64,000 nucleotides of DNA from JAJNPS01 sp031426185 (GCA_031426185.1 JANPKV010000389.1:1-64000); one strand, 5' to 3'; shown: positions 8,660 to 18,296, numbered from the stretch's first letter. Numbers and translations: made by a program. Notes: generated by a model not told the origin, from the letters alone.

Positions 8660-9031
8660 CGGACTGCGGCTGTTCGATGCGCGGCCCACGAACATCTGGA
8701 ATTGGAGAGGCCGAAGTCTCTCATCGAGACCCAACTCGCCCCCACCCTGCAGCCTGTCGACGTGATCATCCTGGACAACCTGTCCAGCCACGAAAGCCCC
8801 AAGGCCGCGCAAGTGCTCCACTAAATCGGGGCCTGGTTCCTCCCCCTGCCGTCCTACAGTCCCGATCTCAACCCCATAGAAATGGCATTCGCCAAGCTCA
8901 AGACCCTCCTGCGTAAAGCCGCCGCCCGAACCTACGACGCCCTATGGCAAGCCGTCGGCAGCGTCTGCGACCTCTTCACCGAAGACGAGTGCCTCAACTA
9001 CTTCATCGCCGCAGGATATCAACCCAAATGA
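8660..9031 (+). pseudogene. IS630-family transposase, C-terminal remnant
   Basis: The plus frame carries 'IETQLAPTLQPVDVIILDNL' (catalytic Asp in LDN) and 'SSHESPKAAQVL', then an in-frame TAA at 8822-8824. It continues in frame 'IGAWFLPLPSYSPDLNPIEM', the IS630/Tc1 DDE glutamate motif, and ends with 'FIAAGYQPK' at a TGA at 9029-9031. The N-terminal HTH part and first catalytic Asp are lost. It abuts the recombinase relic on the left, so one element probably inserted into the other. Confidence 0.75.
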
Positions 9032-9083
9032 TCGCCACACGCTCTAATCAGCCGTTTTGCGAACGCGGAGACAGAGCTCGGGC

Positions 9084-9545
9084 TCACGCTGTCCTGCTGT
9101 TCTGGTCAACGCGTCGCTCGTCATTCTCATCCCAAATGAAGAGCGTTTTCGTCATTGGGCCGGTGTACTGGATGTGGAAGTGCATCGCTCCGCCATCCAC
9201 GGCATGAAGTAGTACGGTCTTCGAGTCCGACATCGTGCCCCAAGTGTTGAACTTGTCGTACCTCTTCAAGAACGCCACTAGAATTTCGAGCTCCTTATCC
9301 GAGAAGTTGGATGATCGGACGTCGACTGCTCCAAAGACCGCATGGGAGGTGGTTTTGTCCTTACCCTTATAGGTCGACTTATTCGCCTCGTTGGAACGTG
9401 TGACCTCGGTAATGGTGATCTCTTTGCCAAAGGTCTTGAGGGCGAAGAAATTCATGTCCCCAATGATGCCGGCGAGCGGCTTGTTTAGGGTAGACAATTT
9501 CTGGAACTGATCCTTCTGCTCTTTGCTCTTGAATCCAAGGCCCAT
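9084..9545 (-). CDS. M15-type (DD-peptidase fold) protein
   Basis: 153 residues, start ATG at 9545 behind a GGGGGAA ribosome-binding site. No signal peptide and no membrane helix. The zinc-site signature of M15/Hedgehog-type peptidases is visible: H-x6-D at H68/D75 ('SHAVFGAVD') and a late His in 'MHFHIQYTGP' (H124). Acidic candidates for catalysis lie just before it, but the usual ExxH form is not present. Similar minimal domains occur in phage endolysins and in peptidoglycan-cutting effectors. It is followed at a distance by no gene on its strand and preceded by the 106-residue unknown gene at 9666-9986. Lower GC than the surroundings suggests acquisition by transfer. Confidence 0.55.
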   Translation of the reverse strand: MGLGFKSKEQKDQFQKLSTLNKPLAGIIGDMNFFALKTFGKEITITEVTRSNEANKSTYKGKDKTTSHAVFGAVDVRSSNFSDKELEILVAFLKRYDKFNTWGTMSDSKTVLLHAVDGGAMHFHIQYTGPMTKTLFIWDENDERRVDQNSRTA

Positions 9546-9665
9546 AGCTTTCCCCCTTACTTAGGCTGGACAGTCTCGTCGAGAACTCCTCCTCGTTGCC
9601 GCGGTGAGGCTCGATGTGGTCGCGGATCGTGGCGGTCGTGATCCTGTTCGCCCCTGTGACCAGAA

Positions 9666-9986
9666 TTAAACGGGTGGTTCGCCCGTCACTTTGCAGACAG
9701 CGCCGAACTGCCCTCGCGTGATTTCCAGAACGACATTGTCGTTGGACTGATTGCCCAAGCTGAAGTTCACGGTGATGCTCGCGTCCTGAACAGCGTCAAT
9801 CGTGCCGCGGGTACCTTTGCGCACGATGCCGCCAAACTCCCTTTTGAGGAATCCGAGGCTGAACCCGCGTTTGCGAACCCCGACGTTGAAATTTTTGCCC
9901 CTGTCCTGAAGTGATGCAAGTATCTCAATATCCTCCGTAGCAACTGCCGGCGCATTTCGACGTATGGAGTATCGTTGTTCCACCAT
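9666..9986 (-). CDS. Unknown small protein beside the M15-type gene
   Basis: 106 residues from ATG 9986 with GAGAGG upstream. I do not recognise the family. The sequence is soluble-looking, rich in beta-forming residues in its second half ('TIDAVQDASITVNFSLGN', 'VVLEITRGQFGAVCKV') and has a basic, glycine-rich middle. It is on the same strand as and 120 bases upstream of the M15-type gene, with similar composition, so the two may move together; a partner, inhibitor or chaperone role is only a guess. Confidence 0.45.
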   Translation of the reverse strand: MVEQRYSIRRNAPAVATEDIEILASLQDRGKNFNVGVRKRGFSLGFLKREFGGIVRKGTRGTIDAVQDASITVNFSLGNQSNDNVVLEITRGQFGAVCKVTGEPPV

Positions 9987-10468
9987 TGGTGCACCCTCTC
10001 AACAGCTACCAAGAAACTAGGTGGCGTCCACCTTTGTCATGCAGCGGCCAGCAGATCAAATGCTGCCCCTCACCTTGGTCTTTAGCCTCAGATCACGACT
10101 TTCACTTCGATAAGCCCTGTTTTTTCGACATTCCCCATGTGGCCTGCCGCTTGACGTCAGATTTGCCTGATCTTGTCGCATGATCAAGATCTTTGTGCTC
10201 CCAAGCTTTGCTGCAATCGTCAGAGTTCCCGAAGGACCGCAAAGTCGGGCCATCCCTGCTCGGCGGCGCAGTTTTTCAGCGCGGCGAACGGACCTGTCCT
10301 GTCGCTTTCGTTCAGTTTGGGTCTGGATCGCGGTCACACGCATAGCGTTGGCGCTCGTAATCGGTGAATGGCGGCAAGGATGGCGCGCACCATCGGACCG
10401 GTCACCGCGACCTCGGCGAGTTGGAAGTTGACGGCGCGGGCGTGACGCACCAACACGGGCACCGATAT
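9987..10468. other. Gap with transposase debris
   Basis: I find no gene I can defend. From about 10334 to 10460 the minus strand encodes 'VRHARAVNFQLAEVAVTGPM' and a short tail ending at 10334, which resembles the C-terminus of a transposase from another IS family but is too short to classify. This relic was probably interrupted by the IS6 element that starts at 10469. Confidence 0.35.
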
Positions 10469-11278
10469 GGCAGTGTCAGAGCAAAGTTCTTGAGCGATCT
10501 GACCTGGTCGCCTAGGCTGCCCGGATGACAAAGCCGAGCCCCCCGTCGCTATTTCAAAAGCAGCTCCGAAATCATTCGGCTGGCTGTGATGCTTTACGTT
10601 CGCTACCCGCTGTCGCTGCGGAATGTGGAAGACCTGCTGCACGAGTGCGGCATCGAGATCAGCAATGAGACTGTGCGGTTCTGGTGGAACCGTTTCGGCC
10701 CGATGTTCGCCGCCGAAATCCGGCGCAAACGGGTCGATAGGATGCGGTCCCTGCCCCACTGGCGCTGGCACTTGGACGAGGTTTTCGTCAAGATCAACGG
10801 TGTTACACATTAACTCTGGCGTGCCGTTGATCACGAAGGTGAAGTCTTGGAAGCCTACGTCTTCAAGAAGCGAGATCGCAAGGCCGCATTGAAATTTCTT
10901 AGGAAAACCATGAAACGGCATGGTCGCCCGCATATCTTCGTAACAGACAAGCTTCGCTCCTACGGCGCGGCGCTCAAGGACCAGGGGCTGCCGGACGATC
11001 GCAAAACCGGTCGTTGGCTCAACAATCGGGCAGAGAATTCACACCAGCCGTTTCGACCGCGCCATGCTCCGCTTCCGTCGGATGAGATCGCTGCAGAAGT
11101 TCGCCGCCGTCCATTCCTCAATCAACAACCTGTTCAATGCGGAGCGCGCCCTCACCAGCCGGGACAATTTCAAAGCCAACCGCACAGCCGCTCTCACCGA
11201 GTGGCGTCAGATCTGTGCGGCCGGACACGGGGTAGGTTTGGGAAAACTGATACGAGTTCGCATTGGTCTGACACCACC
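10469..11278 (+). mobile_element. Defective IS6-family insertion sequence
   Basis: An element of 810 bp, the usual size for IS6/IS26 relatives. Left repeat GGCAGTGTCAGAGCAA at 10469; right end TTGGTCTGACACCACC at 11263-11278, whose complement matches the left repeat at about 13 of 16 positions. The 8-bp flanks (accgatat and accggcgg) are not a clean duplication, so target site evidence is weak. The transposase inside carries several inactivating lesions. Confidence 0.65.
10525..11220 (+). pseudogene. IS6-family transposase (nonsense and frameshifts)
   Basis: Homology to IS6 transposases spans nearly the full gene: 'LRNVEDLLHECGIEISNETV', 'WNRFGPMFAAEIR', 'WRWHLDEVFVKING' (first Asp), 'AVDHEGEVLEAYVFKKR' and 'FVTDKLRSYGAAL' (second Asp), 'GRWLNNRAENSH' (Glu), then 'MLRFRRMRSLQKFAAVHSSI'. 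Lesions: a frameshift in the first ~12 codons, TAA at about 10810-10812 where tyrosine is expected (TH-Y-LWRA), and a frameshift near 11060 just after the catalytic Glu. It cannot make an active enzyme without repair. Confidence 0.8.
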
Positions 11279-11485
11279 ACCGGCGGGTCTTTTCGTCTGT
11301 GGCTACCTGTGCGACGTTGGCCAACCTGTCGTCGGCATTCCTGCGACGTGTCGCACGCCTTCGTGGAAATGTCGGTGATCCATTCTCGATCCCGGCTGAG
11401 CTTCGTGGCGAAGGGCTTAAACTCTGGCGATGTGGATTGCCGGGCTGTATAAACGGACGTATGCTGGCGAAATGGAGGTGCAGCC

Positions 11486-12457
11486 TTGGCTAACAATCTC
11501 CTCCTTCGGCCCCTCGATGAGATTTCCATCGAGTTGACGCAGCGCTGCAATCTTTCTTGCGCCATGTGCGCGGTGTGGGAGGGAAAGCGCGACGGTTTGC
11601 CCGGCGATCGGGTGGCCGAGCTGCTGGCGGAGGCAAAAGGTCTGGGTGCCACGTCGTTTGTCCCGAGCGGTGCAGAGACGCTGATGCGGAAGGACGCGCT
11701 GGATATTCTGGAGGAAGCGGCCCGCTTGCAGATCCCGCAGATCATCCTTGTAACGAACGGGATGCTGGTTCCTCGCTTTGGCGCTCAATTGGCGCGCATT
11801 TCCGGGCTGCACCTGAACATCAGCATTGACGGTCCGCAGTCTGTCCATGACGCCCTGCGGGGTGCAGGGTCCTACAACAGTGCGATTGCGGGACTGGATG
11901 CTGCGCTACGCCATGGTATTTCCGTGTCCCTCTCGTCCGTGCTGATGCGACCTACGGTGGAGACGCTGTCTCACGTCATTGAGTTGGCTCAGGAAAGAGG
12001 GCTGAGCTCGGTGTCGCTCCAGCCGTTTCAGCCGGAGATTGCTGGAATGGGCAGGGACCATTCGGCGTTCACCTTTCCCGCCGATGATCGCGAGTTGGTA
12101 AGGGAAGCGTTGTCCAACTTCACCGCGCACGCCCGTCGCGCGAGTGTGTCAATTTTCACCGAGGCAGCGTTCTCGACGTTCGTGCCTTACCTGTTCGATG
12201 GGGTGCGTCCGATACCACCCGGCGGCTGCCATTTGCCGACCCGTTTCATCCTCGTGGATGTTGTCGGACGCACATATCCCTGTTTCTTCCTGCGGGGGCA
12301 GTCCATGGGGAATGTCGCGCGTGGCCTATCCCTCGCCGAAGTTTGGCGCGGAGTGGACCGGCTACGCATGCAATTGCTGGGACTGTCAGGTCGCTGCGGG
12401 GGATGCCTGGCGGCCTGCTCGGATATGGCGAGCTATTCAGACCATGCCGATGCGTAA
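11486..12457 (+). CDS. Radical SAM/SPASM-type protein 1
   Basis: 323 residues from a TTG at 11486 with GGAGG seven bases upstream; no in-frame ATG precedes the cluster motif. The radical SAM motif CX3CX2C is 'CNLSCAMC' (near residues 19-26), followed by 'PSGAETLMRKD' in place of the usual GGEP motif, 'LVTNGMLV' and 'LNISIDGPQSVHDALRG'. A C-terminal Cys group ('GRCGGCLAACSD', plus Cys at 'GGCHLP' and 'YPCFF') fits a SPASM auxiliary cluster. Such enzymes modify peptides, proteins or sugars. No short precursor peptide gene is evident next to it; the nearest neighbours are DUF6492 and glycosyltransferase genes. Confidence 0.8.
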   Translation: MANNLLLRPLDEISIELTQRCNLSCAMCAVWEGKRDGLPGDRVAELLAEAKGLGATSFVPSGAETLMRKDALDILEEAARLQIPQIILVTNGMLVPRFGAQLARISGLHLNISIDGPQSVHDALRGAGSYNSAIAGLDAALRHGISVSLSSVLMRPTVETLSHVIELAQERGLSSVSLQPFQPEIAGMGRDHSAFTFPADDRELVREALSNFTAHARRASVSIFTEAAFSTFVPYLFDGVRPIPPGGCHLPTRFILVDVVGRTYPCFFLRGQSMGNVARGLSLAEVWRGVDRLRMQLLGLSGRCGGCLAACSDMASYSDHADA

Positions 12458-12583
12458 AAAAGGACAGCCCTGTGAGGTGATATCATCCCTCGGGCCAGTT
12501 ATATCGCGCGACATCTCCGTGCTCTCAGCCGATACGCAGCCCTCTGCGGCACCAGTGACGGACGTTCCGCCTGCGCTTGCGCG

Positions 12584-13501
12584 TCAGTGGTCGTCGACGT
12601 CGAGCAGAAGGCGATGTGCGTCTTGTCGAGACGCTATGCCGCGATCTACCCACATCGATGCAATTCGGTCGCGTTGCTCTGGAGTGAGATTTGCCTTCGC
12701 CGCCTTGTGGACCGCAAAGGTTATGGCCGAGCTGAGCTTCCTTTCGTCCAAGCAGGCGTCGAAGTAGCGTGGATCTTCGGCGAGGCACTTGCCCCAAACA
12801 GTGATAAAATTCGCGCTAAGCCCCTGATCATGCGAATAGATTTCATCGATGGCTCCCCAACGATGGACGATATAGGAGTTGTACAGGAAGAATTCAGTGA
12901 ACCGCTCTGAAATGAAAGCGCTGGCAAAGGATCTTTGCGTCCGTGTTTCCACATACGACATCAGATCTCGAGCTATGCCAGTATCCACCAGGAAGGGGGT
13001 CACTGGACGAACCGAGCGGTGGAGATGAACATTCGGATCGAGACCGAAGAACTCAAATGCCGATCTAAGTGACTGGCCCATGAAGTCACCTTCATGATGA
13101 GAGTTGTCCGCAAGAACGGTTTTCGGCTTGCCGTTATGAAAGAAGTCGGAGGGCCTGAACGTATTTATGAAATGGTTCTTGCAGTCGAGCAGAAGGTAGT
13201 AGGGGGCGCCAACGATACGGGCAGCGGCAATCTTCAGGATCTGTTGCATTACCCAGCCATCTGCACTCTCATCTTCAGCCACGATGGACCGTTGTGCTAT
13301 GACCAGCGATGCACATCCCGTCGCCGCGGCTATGGATCGAACCCTGGTCGTAAGATCGACATCGTCCTTGCTTGCCTGGGCGACAATGATGACGCGCGAG
13401 AAGGCTTCGTTTGCGAAGCGAGCCGTCGAACGGAGGAGCATCTCGAGATTTGGAAGGTCTTTACGCCATACGATGGCAACAAGCTCGATGTTCGGAACCA
13501 T
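12584..13501 (-). CDS. DUF6492 family protein (glycosyltransferase-like)
   Basis: 305 residues, ATG at 13501 behind AAGGAG. The N-terminal 'VAIVWRKDLPNLEMLLRS' and the 'YYLLLDCKNHFI' segment (a DxKNHF box in the position of a GT-A metal motif) match DUF6492, a family found in capsule and surface-glycan clusters and thought to be glycosyltransferase-related. No membrane span. Its 3' end faces the radical SAM gene at 11486-12457; on the other side about 275 bases without a gene separate it from the multidomain glycosyltransferase on the same strand. Confidence 0.65.
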   Translation of the reverse strand: MVPNIELVAIVWRKDLPNLEMLLRSTARFANEAFSRVIIVAQASKDDVDLTTRVRSIAAATGCASLVIAQRSIVAEDESADGWVMQQILKIAAARIVGAPYYLLLDCKNHFINTFRPSDFFHNGKPKTVLADNSHHEGDFMGQSLRSAFEFFGLDPNVHLHRSVRPVTPFLVDTGIARDLMSYVETRTQRSFASAFISERFTEFFLYNSYIVHRWGAIDEIYSHDQGLSANFITVWGKCLAEDPRYFDACLDERKLSSAITFAVHKAAKANLTPEQRDRIASMWVDRGIASRQDAHRLLLDVDDH

Positions 13502-13776
13502 ATTCAGCTCCTTCGAGGGAATATCGACATCCGTTCGCCTCAGGTGTCAGGCAGTTCGACCAGGGTGTCGACTGATAGGCAGGATGCTTCGAAACGTGCG
13601 CATTCCGGCGCAAGGCCGGTTCTTGTCACGCGATGCGCATGAATTCTTTGATTCACGAACATGGCTTGCGCCCATCATAAACCTCGATTGAGCTCAGGGT
13701 GCCGTCCGGCTGATCGTCGCCTGTTCCTGCCCCTAAATCAAGGGTGTCGCCCAAGCGGTAGCGGGCCCGTCATTAG

Positions 13777-16059
13777 CTAGGCGGGGCTCGCCCATGCGTA
13801 GTTAAGATCCCGTGCCATTGGTGCCGTTATCGTCCGCACCTCGTCGCCCGGACATTCGAACATGTGGATGCGACCTTCACGATGGAACCTGGCCGACCCT
13901 TTCACACGACCAAGCAGAAGATCGCGTACCGCCAGCACCAGTGAGGGTCCGGCGTCTGGAAGGTCTTCGGCGCGGATTTCCGCGTAGGCGCATCCTGGGA
14001 CAACGGCTGCCTGTCGTGCGCGCGCGATGCCGCGAAGCCAGTCGCATGCCAGGTGCCGCCTGACCTCGGCATCAATCGCCCCGGCAACAACGGTCGAAGG
14101 GTGTGTCAGGACATGAAGGACGGCATGTGCCCCCTTTGGAGGCCGAGTCCCGCGTGCTATCCGTAACCCGCCAAAGAAGCTGGCAATAATGTCGACTGTG
14201 CGATCTGCCACCTCGGGATGTGCCGCGATCACCCAGAGATCCACAGGGCCGACGCGCGGCGCGCCGTGCGGGTCGTCGGCCAGAGGCAGGAAGACGGGAA
14301 GCCTGGTCACCGGCGCGGCCTCGGGGCTTCCGAGGGGCGCCAGGGTTCCCGGGGGTGGCGCCACGATGTTCATTTGCCCGGCTTCGCGGGTGGAATGCCA
14401 ACGCTTCATCCTGTCGCCATGCGCAAAAACACGGCCGAGATACTGTGCGCGCAAGTCATCGAGCGAGAGACCGATGTAGTGCCGCAGGGCTAGCACTTCC
14501 CGAGCCAGACGCGCGGGATCGGCAGTGATCGAATGCCCGCCGGTTTCCATCCAGAGGGACAGGTCGACCCCTGAGCGAAAGAGACGGTGTTTGGCATCAC
14601 GTTCGACCAGCGGCACGGCCATCATCATCGTCGCCTCGAAGCTGCGCGAGTCATGCGTTTCGTCCTCGGAGATCGGCAGGAAGGCGAGTTCTCGACACTG
14701 GGCCGCCCAGACGTCCCGATCCCGCCACGCCTCGATCAGATCGCTGAGACGTTTGCCGTCTGGCGCGTCGAGGAACTCGTCGGCGTCCGCATGGATTATC
14801 CATCCCTCTTTCGACGCAGCGATCAGATCGCGTTTGAGCCGCAACTGGGCAGTCAAGTCGAACACACCGTCAAAGGGCACGGTGTGGATATCGCAGACCG
14901 GTCCGTCTCGGAGCGCCTCGGCGATGGTCCGGGTCCGGTCCGTTGAGGAGTGGTCAATCACCACGGCCCGCGCGCCGTTTCGGTGCAGATGCTTCAGGTG
15001 GCGTTCAAGCGTTCCCTCCGCATTGCGGGCGGTCACGATGGCGGTCAAGGGCGGCACCGCTTTCCTGACGCGGAGAGGCGCCGGCACCTCGGCTCTGCTG
15101 GCGGGGGGCTTCAGACGCGAAAGGACGGCCCGCGCCGCCGGAGCGCGCAAAGGATCTCGAGCGCCGATGCTTTCCATCACCGCTTCCGCGAAGCCGGGGT
15201 GCGTCGCAATGGGAAGGCCCATGCGTCGGTAAAGCGAAAGCCGACGCCCGAACGCCGCGGGCCGGCAGATCGCGACAAATTCCTCGTGTTTGCGAAGGTT
15301 CAGCGCAAGGAGGGCGCGCAATGCGCCGAAGGGTAAGTGTCCGCGCCTTATGGCCAAGATGCTCATTTCCAGGACCGGGAACTGCCGGTAGAGGCCGCGT
15401 GCGTCGCCTTCGGCGACGACTTCTGCGTATCGCAACCAGTCGGTTTCCTCACGGAACAGAAGAGTTTCGGGAACTTCCACCTGCGATCCCATTGCCAGGA
15501 TACCCAGCATCAGTGCCCAGTCGTAGGCATTCATCGCTCGGTGCGGAAACGCAGCCTTCACAACCTGAGTCCGCATCAGGCCATACATCCGTGAGCCGCC
15601 CGGGTGGGCGAGGAAGCCGCGCACTCGCTCGGGCCAAGAACCCTCCAACGGTTCGGTGTGAGGTACACGCCCTGTTGTGCCCGTGCCGACGAAGACCGCC
15701 TTGGGCAGGGCGGAGACCGCATCCTTGCGCGAGACCAAAGCGGCAAGAGAACGCGACAGGAACTCGGGCGCCCAGAAATCGTCAGCGGCAAGCCAGACAA
15801 AATACTGAGTGTCAGCCTTGTCGAGAAGATCACCAAAGTTCATCGCGCCGCGGCGCAACGGTTGCCGGAACACCGATATCCGCGGATCTTCGGCCGCTGC
15901 GGCGTCGGCTATTGCAGCAGACGCATCGTCCGAAGCATCGTCCGAGACGATCAATCGCCAGTCTTTGACGGTCTGCGCGCGCACAGATCCAATTGCCCGT
16001 GCCAAGGTGCGCGCGCTGTTGCAACTGGGAAGCCCGATAGTGACGCGCGCTTCTGTCAC
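13777..16059 (-). CDS. Multidomain glycosyltransferase (two GT2-like domains plus C-terminal domain)
   Basis: 760 residues from the GTG at 16059, whose GTGA overlaps the stop of the upstream gene. The first domain (~1-230) is GT2-type: 'VTIGLPSCNSARTLARAI', 'LIVSDDASDD', and 'YFVWLAADDFW' as metal motif. The second (~320-560) begins 'LTAIVTARNAEGTLERHLKH' and has 'VIDHSSTDRT' and 'WIIHADADEFLD'. The last ~200 residues are of unclear family; 'YAEIRAEDLPD' faintly resembles the EDL box of sulfotransferases. Likely builds or decorates a glycan, in series with the preceding double glycosyltransferase to which it is coupled. Acceptor and sugars are unknown. Confidence 0.75.
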   Translation of the reverse strand: MTEARVTIGLPSCNSARTLARAIGSVRAQTVKDWRLIVSDDASDDASAAIADAAAAEDPRISVFRQPLRRGAMNFGDLLDKADTQYFVWLAADDFWAPEFLSRSLAALVSRKDAVSALPKAVFVGTGTTGRVPHTEPLEGSWPERVRGFLAHPGGSRMYGLMRTQVVKAAFPHRAMNAYDWALMLGILAMGSQVEVPETLLFREETDWLRYAEVVAEGDARGLYRQFPVLEMSILAIRRGHLPFGALRALLALNLRKHEEFVAICRPAAFGRRLSLYRRMGLPIATHPGFAEAVMESIGARDPLRAPAARAVLSRLKPPASRAEVPAPLRVRKAVPPLTAIVTARNAEGTLERHLKHLHRNGARAVVIDHSSTDRTRTIAEALRDGPVCDIHTVPFDGVFDLTAQLRLKRDLIAASKEGWIIHADADEFLDAPDGKRLSDLIEAWRDRDVWAAQCRELAFLPISEDETHDSRSFEATMMMAVPLVERDAKHRLFRSGVDLSLWMETGGHSITADPARLAREVLALRHYIGLSLDDLRAQYLGRVFAHGDRMKRWHSTREAGQMNIVAPPPGTLAPLGSPEAAPVTRLPVFLPLADDPHGAPRVGPVDLWVIAAHPEVADRTVDIIASFFGGLRIARGTRPPKGAHAVLHVLTHPSTVVAGAIDAEVRRHLACDWLRGIARARQAAVVPGCAYAEIRAEDLPDAGPSLVLAVRDLLLGRVKGSARFHREGRIHMFECPGDEVRTITAPMARDLNYAWASPA

Positions 16060-18296
16060 GGAGCCGCCATTGCAGAGATTGGGGTTTGCTCTGCCGTCGA
16101 GCCAGCGGGTGTCGGATCTACCGGTCGCGGCTTGCGCAGGAACGCAAGCTGGCCAAGATACCGGGCTATTTCGTCCGCCCCATTGTGAGGATCGAGGCGT
16201 GCGCACGCCTTGGCAATCATCCGACGCACATCAGGATCGCTCAATTCGGCAATCGCTCGCGTCACCGTGTGGTTGTCCCTGGGTCGAGCCGCGCGGCAAA
16301 GGCCGCGCATCGCGCCATACTCCGCGCGAACCGACTGCAGATCATGCTCGGGGTTCTCATTCGACAGGAAAAGGGTTGGGAGACCTGCGGCGATATTCTC
16401 GTGAAACGTGTTGTAGCCCGCTGACGCAACGGCCCAATCAAAAGCGGACAGATATCGAGCGAACGGGAATGACGACAGGCGGATGACATCCGGGGGCAGG
16501 TCCAGGCTCTTGCGGGTGATACGCCAGTCGGCATTGACGATTTGGGGTCGGCGGTTTGCCGGCAGGGCCTGTACCGCTTTCAGAATGGTGCGGAGGGCTT
16601 CGCCAAAACTGAAGTTGTTCCCCGAGCCAAGCTGCAACAGCATTGCTGGCTTCGTTGGATCAAGTCCGACAACTGCACGCGCGGCGGCACGCGCCAACGC
16701 CTCGTCCTGTCGCAGGAAGGTGACCGGCGGGACCAGGAGCGCACTACTTCTAAAGGCCGCCGTAGGCCCGGTATCGAAAACCTCGGAAAGTTCCCCGGGT
16801 TCAATGACAGCGTCAAACCTGTTTGAGACGGAAAGGGCATGTTCGCCCGACCCGTGTCGCCACAAACCCCGGCGCTGCCATACGGTCCAGATCTCCGGAT
16901 GCTTGGCAAGCGCGGAGATCAGTCCATCATACGGCACATTGCCATCAAAGACCACGACGTTCGGTCGCCAGAAAGACAAGGCCTCAGTGAGCTCGGCTTC
17001 GAGGCTGGCCTGCCATTCCGGTTCGGGAAGACCGACACTCCGGAAGTAGGGCAGATAACCGCCCGCGATCCCTTGGTCGGCCACGACCCCGAACGCCTTG
17101 GACATCGTCAGAACAACCGGGCGGACCCCGGAGGGCAATCGGCGCGCAGATGCAAGGCATCGAGTGAGATGTCCCATGCCGACGCCGTTCGAGGTCAGGT
17201 AAAGAACGCTGGCCTCAGCCTTTCCGCCCTTGGACGGGTGGCTCACCATGTTTTTCGGAGGTCCAATGCGGGCAGTGACCCGCGAGACCGCTCGCGCCGG
17301 GCCGAAACGGTCACGCAGGACAGTGACGGCGCGGGAGGACTGCCGCCCATAGGCGGAGGGATCGGAGTGCAGGCTGCGCACCGTATCGGCGACGCTCTCC
17401 GCCGCGAGGTAAAGCGCGCCCTCTTCGAACAGCGACGAAAATGACGAGGGCAGGAAGCACGGCAGGCCCGCGGCCATCGCTTCCAGCGGCGCGCGTCCGA
17501 AAGCCTCAATCCATGCCTTGCTATGGTAATAGGAGAAGTAGTCAATGGAAGTAAGAAACCTGGGCACGGGCATTGTGCCAAAGGGGAGGACTTGCCATCC
17601 AGCAGGGCGCGGCGCTGTAATTGAATCAAGCGCGTTTGAATATCCCATCAGGCGCACGGCTATATCGTCGGCGTCTGGATAAGCTGCAATAAACTCTTCC
17701 CGGGTTTCGGGCCATTTTTCAGGGTCAGGACGGCTGTGCCTTCCGACGATGGGAATTGCGGAAAATGGTCCGGCGCGCGCACCGGCATAGTCGCCCGGGT
17801 CAATCACGTTTACCCAATCCTCTGGCGTCAACTGCGGGGCATCCACCAAGCCGGAAAATGCCGCACGAGCCGCTGGCCCGACGGGAGCCCAGGGCGCAAA
17901 GCCAAAGAGTTCGGAAACAACCTCTCGGATTCGGGCAATATCGTATTGCTGCTTGCCCGCTGCATCGATCGGCGGATGATGTGCAACGACGATGGTTTCA
18001 CCCGCAACAACTCGCCATGTTCCATATGGCCGATTCAGCAATGCTGCTGGGTGCTGGATCAGTGCAAGCCTTGCTGCAACGCGCGCATCGGGGGGTATGG
18101 GGATCAGCATGCCGGACGCACAAAGCGTTTCAATTCCTGCGTGCGGCCCGCGCCACATCGAGAGAATTGGACTTGCCACGGGAAGAAGGCCGACTTTGAA
18201 CCCAGCGGTGGCCAGGGCACGCACTTCATGGAAGATCGCAGAAGACGTACCGCCCGGAAATCTGGGATCGGCGACCATCAGAACATCAAGGTTCAC
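16056..18296 (-). CDS. Fused double glycosyltransferase (GT4-like + GT28/MurG-like)
   Basis: About 746 residues from a GTG near 18296 with AAGG/GG upstream; the frame extends further but without homology. N-terminal half (~1-360): 'VLMVADPRFPGGTSSAIFHE' start and 'FGRAPLEAMAAGLPCFLPSS' (nucleotide-sugar E-x7-E region), GT-B fold, GT4-like. C-terminal half (~375-740): 'LTSNGVGMGHLTRCLASARR', 'LQLGSGNNF' and 'ASAGYNTFHENIAAGLPTLF', as in COG4671/MurG-like enzymes. Two GT-B enzymes in one chain suggest consecutive additions. Stop overlaps the next gene's GTG by four bases. The start coordinate could be off by a codon or more. Confidence 0.75.
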   Translation of the reverse strand: MNLDVLMVADPRFPGGTSSAIFHEVRALATAGFKVGLLPVASPILSMWRGPHAGIETLCASGMLIPIPPDARVAARLALIQHPAALLNRPYGTWRVVAGETIVVAHHPPIDAAGKQQYDIARIREVVSELFGFAPWAPVGPAARAAFSGLVDAPQLTPEDWVNVIDPGDYAGARAGPFSAIPIVGRHSRPDPEKWPETREEFIAAYPDADDIAVRLMGYSNALDSITAPRPAGWQVLPFGTMPVPRFLTSIDYFSYYHSKAWIEAFGRAPLEAMAAGLPCFLPSSFSSLFEEGALYLAAESVADTVRSLHSDPSAYGRQSSRAVTVLRDRFGPARAVSRVTARIGPPKNMVSHPSKGGKAEASVLYLTSNGVGMGHLTRCLASARRLPSGVRPVVLTMSKAFGVVADQGIAGGYLPYFRSVGLPEPEWQASLEAELTEALSFWRPNVVVFDGNVPYDGLISALAKHPEIWTVWQRRGLWRHGSGEHALSVSNRFDAVIEPGELSEVFDTGPTAAFRSSALLVPPVTFLRQDEALARAAARAVVGLDPTKPAMLLQLGSGNNFSFGEALRTILKAVQALPANRRPQIVNADWRITRKSLDLPPDVIRLSSFPFARYLSAFDWAVASAGYNTFHENIAAGLPTLFLSNENPEHDLQSVRAEYGAMRGLCRAARPRDNHTVTRAIAELSDPDVRRMIAKACARLDPHNGADEIARYLGQLAFLRKPRPVDPTPAGSTAEQTPISAMAAP

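Noticed and set aside
10056..10367. Open frames on both strands upstream of the IS6 element
   Set aside because: Composition-driven; neither has motifs or a plausible start site.
11194..11848. Minus-strand frames opposite the radical SAM gene and its upstream region
   Set aside because: Antisense shadows; the plus-strand radical SAM gene has clear motifs.
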